Assembly: GCF_000470775.1 (NCBI RefSeq)
Contig: NC_022438.1
Location: 2,046,001-2,110,000 of the forward strand
DNA length: 64,000 nucleotides
Source: Leifsonia xyli subsp. cynodontis DSM 46306
GTDB lineage: Bacteria > Actinomycetota > Actinomycetes > Actinomycetales > Microbacteriaceae
Direction: 5' to 3'
Below, one piece after another: positions 17,349 through 25,420 of this stretch (position 1 is its first letter; every line of letters starts with the position of its first letter). The notes beneath the pieces are model-generated. The model was not told the DNA's origin and did not search any database. It saw only the letters and a program-made list of their open reading frames with translations. Made by a program: the position numbers and the translations under genes.

Positions 17349-18629
17349 ATGAACCCAGTCATCGACGGGCCGACGCGGATGTCGCCGGCCCGAACCCGTC
17401 TTGCCCTCCTGGCCCTGGCCCTGGGCGGTTTCGGCATCGGTTCGACGGAGTTCGTCGCGATGGGACTGCTGCCGAACATCGCCCACGATCTGCTCCCACA
17501 GTTGTATGCGGCATCCCCGGCGGACGCGAACGCGCAGGCCGGATGGATCATCTCCGCCTACGCGCTCGGCGTGGTCACCGGCGCGCCGACGATCGCCGCG
17601 CTGGCCGCGCGCTGGCCGCGGAAGACGCTGCTGCTCTGGTTGCTGGTCGCGTTCACGCTCGGAACCGCCGCGACGGCGTTCGCCCCGACGTTCCCGCTCG
17701 TCCTGGCCGCCCGGTTCCTCTCCGCGCTCCCGCACGGCGCCTACTTCGGCATCGCCTCCCTCGTCGCCGCCACGCTCATGGGCCCGGGCAAGCGTGGGCA
17801 GGGGGTCGCCTTCGTCCTCTCCGGCCTGACGATCGCGAACGTGATCGGCGTCCCCATCATCACCGGGATCGGCCAGGCGCACGGCTGGCGTCTCGCCTCC
17901 CTCGCCGTCGCTGCGATCTTCGCGCTGACCTTCGCCGCGGTCGCCGCCCTCGTGCCATGGCAGGCAGGCGACCCGGCGGCGACGCTGCGGAACGAGCTGA
18001 AGGCGTTCGGCAGGCTGCAGGTGTGGCTCGCCCTCCTCATCGGAGCGATCGGCTTCGGCGGGTTCTTCGCGGCCTACACCTACGTGGCCCCGATGGCGAC
18101 GACGGTGACCGGCCTCCCGGAGTCGTCGGTGCCGCTCATCCTCGTGCTCATCGGCATCGGGATGACTGCCGGCAACATCCTGGGCGGCTGGATGGCGGAC
18201 CGCAGCGTCCAGCGCAGTATGCTCCTGTCGTTCGCCGCCCTCCTGCTGGGGCTGGTGGCCCTGCTGGTCACCGCCGCCAGCCTGGTGGGGCTGCTCCTCT
18301 CTCTCGTCGTCGTCTCGGCGGCCAGCACGGCTCTCTCGCCCGCCATCCAGACGCGCCTGATGGATGTCGCCCATGAGAGCCAGTCGATCGCCGCGGCCCT
18401 CAACCACTCGGCGCTGAACCTCGCCAACGCCGCGGGCGCCTTCCTCGGCGGCCTCACGATCGCGGCGGGGTTCGGCTACCTCTCCCCGATCGCCGTGGGC
18501 GTCGTCCTGGCCACGGCGGGCCTCACGGTCGCACTGGTCTCGTTCGGGATCGACCGCTCGCGCACCCGCCGCGGCGTCGCCACCGGCGTGATCCACACCC
18601 AGCGAGCGGACCCGCTGCCGATCGACTGA
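17349..18629 (+). CDS. MFS transporter, AraJ/DHA1 drug-exporter type
   Basis: A 426-residue twelve-helix major facilitator protein. Motifs include GGFGIGSTEFVAMGLLPNIA in helix 1, the motif A region around ARWPRK and the motif C-like segment in helix 5. The family (AraJ/YdhP-like, DHA1) exports arabinose analogues and hydrophobic drugs by proton antiport. An in-frame ATG at 17379 is an alternative start, but the upstream ATG 8 bases after the -10 box fits a leaderless message. No frame defect is seen. Confidence 0.88.
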   Translation: MNPVIDGPTRMSPARTRLALLALALGGFGIGSTEFVAMGLLPNIAHDLLPQLYAASPADANAQAGWIISAYALGVVTGAPTIAALAARWPRKTLLLWLLVAFTLGTAATAFAPTFPLVLAARFLSALPHGAYFGIASLVAATLMGPGKRGQGVAFVLSGLTIANVIGVPIITGIGQAHGWRLASLAVAAIFALTFAAVAALVPWQAGDPAATLRNELKAFGRLQVWLALLIGAIGFGGFFAAYTYVAPMATTVTGLPESSVPLILVLIGIGMTAGNILGGWMADRSVQRSMLLSFAALLLGLVALLVTAASLVGLLLSLVVVSAASTALSPAIQTRLMDVAHESQSIAAALNHSALNLANAAGAFLGGLTIAAGFGYLSPIAVGVVLATAGLTVALVSFGIDRSRTRRGVATGVIHTQRADPLPID

Positions 18630-18661
18630 TCGCCAGACCCGCATCTCGTCAAATTTTTTGA

Positions 18662-18697
18662 TTGCATTTTGCTCGGCCATGTGCTATTACAAACCCC
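18662..18697 (+). promoter_or_regulatory. Sigma-A-type promoter directly before the YVTN protein gene
   Basis: TTGCAT (18662-18667) and TATTAC (18685-18690) are separated by 17 bases, and the ATG at 18698 lies seven bases beyond the -10. The start of transcription would fall on or next to the ATG, giving a leaderless message. The surrounding sequence is unusually AT-rich. Confidence 0.6.
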
Positions 18698-19225
18698 ATG
18701 AACGTGATCTCTTCCACTGTTGTATCCACTCCCCGGTCTCGGTCTCTAGCTGCGCGCCAGGCACGATGGGGAATAGTTTTTGCTGTGATGCTCGTCACAG
18801 TGCCTTTCGGCGGGACAGCCGCGGCTTTCGCGGAAACCACTCCTTCTCCGATCGCGGTTGGCCATTCCCCGGTCGCAGTCGCAGTCGGTCCGAATTCAGA
18901 GAATGTGTATGCCGTCAACCAAGATGACAACATGGTATCGGTGATCCATCAGTCATCGCAGGAGGTCGTTTTCACGATCCCGGTGGGCCAGGCTCCGACG
19001 GCGGTCGCAGTCGGTCCGGATTGGAAGATCGCGTACGTCACCAACGGGGCCGCCAACACGGTGTCGGTGATCGATGCCGCCTCGCAGAAAGTCACCTCCA
19101 CAATCCCGGTCGGTAAATCCCCGATGGCTGTCGCGGCTGCTCCGGATGGAAAGAACGCCTACGTCGCTAACAATGCGGACAACACGGTGTCGGTTCTTCC
19201 GGTTCCGGCGCCCGCTGCGCCCTGA
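18698..19225 (+). CDS. Secreted YVTN beta-propeller repeat protein (short)
   Basis: A 175-residue exported protein. The signal peptide ends near AAAFAETT. Then come three repeats of the YVTN type: IAVGHSPVAVAVGPNSENVYAVNQDDNMVSVI, a second with AYVTNGAANTVSVIDAASQKV, and a third ending AYVANNADNTVSVL. YVTN proteins normally form seven-blade propellers, so three units plus a short PVPAPAAP tail suggest a shortened gene, or a small protein that must assemble with another. Such proteins are surface-associated in several bacteria. The function here is unknown. Confidence 0.75.
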   Translation: MNVISSTVVSTPRSRSLAARQARWGIVFAVMLVTVPFGGTAAAFAETTPSPIAVGHSPVAVAVGPNSENVYAVNQDDNMVSVIHQSSQEVVFTIPVGQAPTAVAVGPDWKIAYVTNGAANTVSVIDAASQKVTSTIPVGKSPMAVAAAPDGKNAYVANNADNTVSVLPVPAPAAP

Positions 19226-19364
19226 CACCCTGAAGAAGCGGTGGAGCCAGAGCGCTCCTCGGCCAGGTGCGCAGGTGGAGTTTGCCGGCATGGTCCTTTC
19301 ATCGACCGGGCACGGCTAGGGCTTGGGCAGGAATGCCGTTCTTGCCCCTTCCACTGAGACAAGA

Positions 19365-19394
19365 GATCGCCCCCGCCGTCCGGCGGGGGCGATC
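19365..19394 (-). terminator. Strong hairpin terminator downstream of the WXG100-like gene
   Basis: GATCGCCCCCGCC pairs perfectly with GGCGGGGGCGATC across a 4-base loop. It stands about 20 bases beyond the stop of the WXG-like gene on the minus strand and is followed by CTCTTGTCT. Confidence 0.75.
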
Positions 19395-19412
19395 AAATCA
19401 CTCAGCGCCGGT

Positions 19413-19695
19413 TCAGAACCCGCCACCAGCAGTGAAAATATCCTGCGAAATACGATCAAGCTGCGTCCGAAGCTCCTCAAGCTCCTGCCTCGCCTTATCC
19501 AACGCAGCCTTCGTCTCCGGCCACGTCGACCCCCGGAACCTCGCCGCCAACGGCCCATCCCACACAGCGGAGTCAGACAGAATCCGACCCTGAGCATCCA
19601 ACTGAGAGATCTGATCCGTGAACCCCCATTCACAATCGACTGAATCTGACGGATAGCCGTCTTCGCCTGCTCGGTCGAAAGCACACGCGACATCA
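19413..19695 (-). pseudogene. WXG100-like type VII secretion substrate, frameshifted
   Basis: From the tandem ATG at 19695 (behind AGGGGAG) the frame reads MMSRVLSTEQAKTAIRQIQSIVNGG. At the five-base C run 19623-19627 (G run on this strand) the sense passes to the frame ending at 19413, which continues FTDQISQLDAQGRIL, AVWDGPLAARF and a helical tail ending IFTAGGGF. The rebuilt protein is about 93 residues: two helices around a WDG turn, as in WXG100/ESAT-6 proteins. One missing G explains the break, so slippage, a read error or true decay are all possible. It lies downstream of the EssC-type ATPase on the same strand. Confidence 0.65.
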
Positions 19696-19772
19696 TTCCA
19701 CTCCCCTCATAACGGCCCAACCGGACCAAAACCACTTACCACCCCGATCCTTCCAATACAGAATCTCTCATG

Positions 19773-22700
19773 TCAAGTTCCAGTCGGACTCACCGACTGA
19801 ACCAACACCACAACACCCCCAGAGCAGGCGTATCCACGGCCCGGAGTGACGGCGACCGGAGCCCGGCTCGGAAGCGAGGCGCCGAGGAGGTCGCCGTCAT
19901 AGCCGAGGTCCGGCTGGAGCAGCACGCCGCAGCGGGCCTTGCGGACCTCCTTCGTCCAGTGGCTGTAGAGGCTCCGGAGCTCGCCGCTCCGGCCGGCCGC
20001 GACGATGCACAGCCCCGGGCGCTGACCGGAGATCAGCGAAGCGATCGACTGGTCCGTATCCTCGACCCGTTCCGCGTCGTCGATCAGCAGGACGACCGGC
20101 CCGGCCTCCAGCCGGAGCGAGGCCACGAGGGCCGGGATCTCCTCGGCGCTCCCCGCGGTCCGGTCCAGTTCGGCCGTAGCGAGCGGGGATCGGCGGTCGT
20201 GGATTCCCCAGACCTGGCCTCCCGACGCACGCACAGTCTCGGCGACCGCGAGGAGCAGCGTCGACTTGCCCGAGCGCGACGGCCCGGCGATGAGAAGATG
20301 CTCCTCTTCGTACACCTCGAGCATGGCCGGTGCGAGCGTGTCCTCGCGAACGCCCACCGGGATGGGCCAGGGCTCGCCCTCGATGGTCGCAGCGGCGCCG
20401 AGCTCCGCCACGGTGATCCGGTCGGGCAGGCTCCCGATGACATCGCGCTTCGCACCGATGGCCGCCCACCGGCCCGCGACCGCGTCCACCGCGCTCGCGA
20501 GGCCGTCGGCCGGGATCGCGACATGACTCTGCGACAGGGTCGTCGTGTCGACATACCGGCCGGGCACCGCTGCGGGGATGGATGTGCCTCGAACGCCCAG
20601 CGCCGAATAGTCGTAGGCGTCGGCGAGCCGGAAGAGCCACTTCTGGGTGGTCACCTCGTCCATCGCCGAGGGAACGGCCTTGGCACGGGTCGTCGAGACG
20701 GCGAACCACATCCCGACGCTCGGACCGTCGGCGTACACACGGTAGAGACCGTCGAGCAGCTCCTGTCCGTGGTAGTCCTGGAACTCGTCGCGGAGCGTCG
20801 CCAGCCCGTCGAGCAGGACGAGGGCGCGGCGATGCGTCCCCTCGTCGGAGGAGCGGCGTCGCTCGAACTCGGCGAGCAGGTGCCGCAGGAACCGTGTCTG
20901 CTTCTCCTTGGCGCCCGCGCCGGAGCCGACATAGGCGACGATGTGCGGCAGCTCAGCGAGCGGGGCGAGGTCACGGGAGCCCATGTCGAGGCACAGGATG
21001 TCGAGGTCCTCCGGAGACGTCTCCGCGGCTGCGGTGAGCGCGATGCTGGAGAGCGTCGTGCTGGTGCCGCTTCCGGCGATGCCCATCAGCATCAGATTGC
21101 CCTGGCCCAGATCCCAGCCGGAGGGGGTCTGCCGCTGCAAATCGGGTTCGTCGGCGAGGGAGACGGCGATGAGGTTTCCGCTCATCCCGGCGATCTCCCC
21201 GAGCGCCACTGCCTCGCCCAGCGCCTCGGGCCAGACCTGACGAGGTGGCGCGAACCCGGCCTGCGCGTTCGCGGCGACGACAGCGTCGATGAGGTCGTCG
21301 AGGTCGGTCGCGCCATCGCATCGGCTTTGGCCGGCGTGCCGCGGAGGGGGATCGGCACGCCGAACGCGTCCAGCAGCTGCACCTCGACGGCCTCCGCCGT
21401 CTCCTGCTGCGCGCGTCCAGTGACGAGGGCCGTCTGCACCGGCGTGATGTCGTCCTGTCCGAGCTTGACATAAGCCCGCCCCGTCTGCGCGCGGCCGATG
21501 GCGGAGGCGGAGGGGACGCCGATGACGTTCGAGGAGTCCTCCCTGCTCTGCACGCGCAGAGCGACACGGAGGTTCGTGTTCGCCAGGATGTCCTCGTTGA
21601 CCACGCCCGCGGGTCGCTGCGTCGCGAGGATCATGTGGACGCCGAGCGTCCGGCCGACCGCGCCGACGCTGACCAGGGAGGCGAGGACGTCCGGGAAGTC
21701 CTTGGCGAGCATCGCGAACTCGTCGATGACGAGAAGGAGCCGCGGAAGCGGTTCGGCCGGTTTCGTCGCGAGATAGGCGTCGAGGTTGTCGACATCCTCC
21801 CCCGCCGCCGCGAACAGACGCTGCCGGCGCTGCATCTCGGCCTCGAGAGCGCGCAGAGCGCGGTCGGCGAGCTGCTCGTCGAGGTTGCTGATCGTGCCGA
21901 TGGTGTGCGGCAGGCGCTCGCACGCTTTGTAAGCGGCCCCGCCCTTGAAGTCGATCAGAATGAAGTTCAGCCGGGTCGGATCGTTCCTGGCCGCGAGGCC
22001 CGCCACGAAGGAGCGGAGGAACTCGCTCTTGCCGGAGCCCGTCGTCCCGCCGACGAGGCCGTGTGGCCCGTCCTTGACCAGGTCGAGGGTGAACGCCCCG
22101 CTCTCGCCGGAGCCGATCGGGGTCGAGAAACCGGTCGGTGCCTCCCACATCCGGCGCACCGCCTCCGCATCGAGGCTCCCGGCGTCGAGCAGTTCCGGAA
22201 GACGCACCAGCGAGGGCAGCGACGCGCCGGGCACGATGAACTCGGGGTCGTCGAAGTGCGCGAGACGGCGTGCGCCCTCCTCGGCGGTCTCCGGGCCGAC
22301 GCCGGCGAGGATGACATCGTCCACCGTCGAGAGGTCCTCGGGGCTCCGGACCGTGGCCGAAGCGTCCCGACCGACCTCGATCACCGTGGTGCATACCGCC
22401 GGGAGCTGGTCGGCGGTGGTCGCGATGACGATCCCGCTCACCCTCGTCTGCCGTTCGGCGCGCCGCGGAGCGTCCGACATCGAGCGGCCGTGCCCGAGCA
22501 GGGCGCGACCGGGGGCGTCCCGTCCCTCCGTGAGGACCTCGGAGTCGAGCACCACGAGAAGGCCCGGCGTCGGCAGGGAGTCGATGCCCTCGTGCAGACC
22601 GCGCAGCATGGTCGCGCTGGCCTCGCGCCGCGCCGACAGCCAGCGCTGTCTCCCGCTGCCGCCGACCTGCCGGGTGTGCGGCAGCCAGGAGGCCCACGAC

Positions 22701-23993
22701 CACTCCGCCTCCCGGCCCTGGTCGCAGAACACCCCGATCGTGAGGTCGGCGGGACCGCAGTGGACGGCCGCTTGAAGAAGGAGGCTCCTGGCCAGCGCGA
22801 GGGCGCCAGCCCGCTCGCCGACGATCCCGACCACACCGGCGTCGGTCAGGTCCACCAACCAGCACCGGCGCCATGACGAGATGGCTCTCCTCGAGCGCCG
22901 TCCGCACCCGGTCGTCGAGCCGCTGGACGCCGGTCTGGTCCACCTCCGGCCGCCAGGGCGCATCGCCCACGCCGGCGTGCAGCGCGAGGAAGTCGTCGGA
23001 GTCGGGCCGGCGCTGCCAGAGGAGCGTGGACGGGAGCTCGGCGCGCCTCAGCGTGACAACCGGGTCCGGGATGAGCTCCTGCCTCCGCAGCCGTTCCGTC
23101 GCCGCGATGTCGGAGCGGAACTCCTGAAGCGCCCGGTCGAAGCGCTCCTCCTCTTTGAGGGTGCGCGCCCGGCGGTGCTTCTGCTCGAACCACATGCCGA
23201 TGGCCATCACCGGGCTGAGCGCGGCGAAGAGCGCGAAGCGCGCGTCGCCCATGATCATGACCATCGCACCGGCGAGGACGAGCGGGGCGAGCACGGTGAT
23301 GACATTAAACTTCGACGCCGGCGGAACATCCTTCGGCCTCAGGGGGACGACGGGTTCCGTCTCCGCCGGACGGCCCGACCGCGGCGGGCGGTTGAAGGGC
23401 GCGGTCGCCGCCGGTGTCAGATTGGGCAGCGAACCCGGGGCCGGGGTGGGCGTCTCGGCGAGCGCGGGGCGGACGCTGAGGACAGCGCCGCCGACCAGGA
23501 CGGTGGCCGGCCCGGTGAGCAGCTCGCCCTCTGCGTCGATGCGGCGACCATCGACGATGGTGCCGTTCGTCGAACCGCTGTCGCGGATTCGCACCCCGTC
23601 CCCCTCGAGCGACAGAGTGCAATGGCTCCAGGAGGCGCTCTCGGTGTGGAGCGCAACATCGGCCTGCGGGGAGCGCCCGACCACGAGCTCGCGGTGGTCC
23701 AGGACGGGCACGATGCCGCCGACGGCCTCGCCACCGGAGAGCGAGACGCTCCACCCTGCCACCCGGGCAAGCACGCGACCCGGCTTCGCGGAGACGAGCG
23801 ACCCCTCCAGAAGGACGAGGTCGCGCAGTTCGGTCGTCGCTGTCACGGCCACGCCGTCCACGAAGAGCCGCTCCCCTTCCTCCAGACGATGCCCGCCTGT
23901 CGCCCTCACGAGTTCGGCGACGGTCGCCGTCGGAGCCCATCGGCCCAGCTCGACCGCCTCGCGCCGACCGTCGATATCGATCACCACCCGCAC
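19773..23993 (-). pseudogene. Type VII secretion ATPase, EssC/EccC type, with two compensating frameshifts
   Basis: An FtsK/SpoIIIE-type secretion motor. The N-terminus (1-75) is a ubiquitin-like or degenerate FHA stretch, then an FHA domain (VVGRSPQADVAL, RDSGSTNGTIV), two membrane helices near residues 230-275, and three ATPase domains. ATPase 1 (GGTTGSGKSE, LLLVIDEFAML) lies in a second frame from about 22856 to 21312. ATPase 2 has the altered loop GIAGSGTSTT, and ATPase 3 has GPSRSGKSTL; both are in the first frame. The first frame happens to stay open for 1406 codons, so the disruption is easy to miss. As written, ATPase 1 would be replaced by unrelated sequence. The start is a GTG. Confidence 0.8.
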
Positions 23994-24019
23994 AGCGGCC
24001 TCCCTTGGTCGTGTCGCGC

Positions 24020-25420
24020 CTAGCGCCCGGACGGTTCGGGGAACCAGACCAGAGACACCCCGCCGCCGGTGCCGGCGGCGGCCGGGCGCAGTGCCAGGTC
24101 CTGTCCACTGGCCGCGAGCGGTGTGACGGGGCCGGCGAGCGCCGACGGACGCGAGAAGTCGAGCGTGGGTCCGGCTCCGCCGTTCTGGGGACCGAGCGCG
24201 GAGTCTCCGAGGGCGGAGGCGACGCGGGAGGGGTCCATGCTGTCCGCAGCGCAGACGGCACGGACCAGGGAGAGGACCGCGTCGTGGCTGCGCGCGTCCG
24301 CCGCGGGGGCGACCGTGGCGAACGCCGCTTCACCGGTGAGGTTCTTGGCTCCGGGGTCCTGAGCGAGCAGGCGGTTTCCGGCCAGGAAGGCCGACATCCC
24401 CCGGCCCGCGGCCGTCGCGTCGAGCGCGATGGGGTCGCCCCACGCAGCGCCGACGGTCTGGAGGTTCGTGGCGACGCTCCCGCCCTGAGCCGCGAGTGCC
24501 GCGGCGAAGGCCGGACCGGTCGCCGAGCCCGTCAGGATGATCGGCACGCCGACGTTCCTGGACTGCAAGGCTCGCACGATCGCGGCCTGCTGCCCGGGCG
24601 CTCCGCTGACGATGACGGCGTCGTTCGCTGTGCCGGGCTGCTGCCCGGGAGACGTCCCCCCCTCCGCGGGGACGCCGAGGTAGACGCCGTTGGTCGTCGC
24701 ATCCGCCTCGGTCCGCCGGGCGATCTCGACCGCCAGCGCCTGGAGGTCGGCGCCCTGCTGGAGCGCGATCCGGTCGGCCTCCGCGAAGCCGTCCGGCAGC
24801 CTCGGCCCGGCGTCGATGTGCAAGGGGCGCTGGGCTGCGCCGACCGCCTTCGTCAGTGCCTCGCGCTCCGCTTTGGCGGTCGGGGCGAACGTCCAGCTGC
24901 CCTCCGCCTTCGCGGCGCTGGAGGGCAGCGGCGCGTAGGGCAGGATCACCGGCACGCCCGCGGCCGAGGCCGCGGCGACCGCACCGCTCAGGTGGGAGCC
25001 CGAGGAGGCGATCACGATGCCGGAGACGCCCTTGCCGACGAGCCGCCGGACAGCCTCCTTGCCCCCGTCGGCCGTTCCGTGGTCGTCCTCGGAGACGAGG
25101 TCGACCGCGGTCCCGCCGAGCGCCAGCCGCTGCTGGGCGACGCGGGCGCCCTGAGCGGCCCCGTTCCACTCGGACCCTTCGGCCGAGCCGCCGAGCGTGA
25201 CGATCACGCCGATGCGGGTGTCCTTCGGGACCGGGACGCCGGAGAGCGCGACCGGGACCGTCACGGCGACCGGATCGGCGGCGTCGCTGGCCGTCGCCCG
25301 CAGGGCGACGGCGGTCGCGGCGATGACTGCGGCGACGCCGACCACGCCGCCCGCAGCGATCAGGACCCGCTTGCGGGTCCAGCCTCTCCCGGGCGCGACC
25401 CTTCGACTGTGCATGCTCAC
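24020..25420 (-). CDS. Membrane-anchored periplasmic-binding-protein-like protein in the T7SS locus
   Basis: A 466-residue protein with an N-terminal membrane anchor (about 17-42) and no lipobox. The outer part has a type 1 periplasmic-binding fold as in branched-chain amino-acid receptors: TRIGVIVTLGGSAEGSEWNGAAQGARVA, then GVSGIVIASSGSHLSGAVAAASAAGVPVILPYA. No ABC permease or ATPase gene lies near. Its GTG start overlaps the stop of the coiled-coil lipoprotein (GTGA), and the EssC-type ATPase follows 26 bases later, so the three form one operon. It may be a ligand sensor or structural subunit of the secretion system. Confidence 0.7.
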   Translation of the reverse strand: MSMHSRRVAPGRGWTRKRVLIAAGGVVGVAAVIAATAVALRATASDAADPVAVTVPVALSGVPVPKDTRIGVIVTLGGSAEGSEWNGAAQGARVAQQRLALGGTAVDLVSEDDHGTADGGKEAVRRLVGKGVSGIVIASSGSHLSGAVAAASAAGVPVILPYAPLPSSAAKAEGSWTFAPTAKAEREALTKAVGAAQRPLHIDAGPRLPDGFAEADRIALQQGADLQALAVEIARRTEADATTNGVYLGVPAEGGTSPGQQPGTANDAVIVSGAPGQQAAIVRALQSRNVGVPIILTGSATGPAFAAALAAQGGSVATNLQTVGAAWGDPIALDATAAGRGMSAFLAGNRLLAQDPGAKNLTGEAAFATVAPAADARSHDAVLSLVRAVCAADSMDPSRVASALGDSALGPQNGGAGPTLDFSRPSALAGPVTPLAASGQDLALRPAAAGTGGGVSLVWFPEPSGR

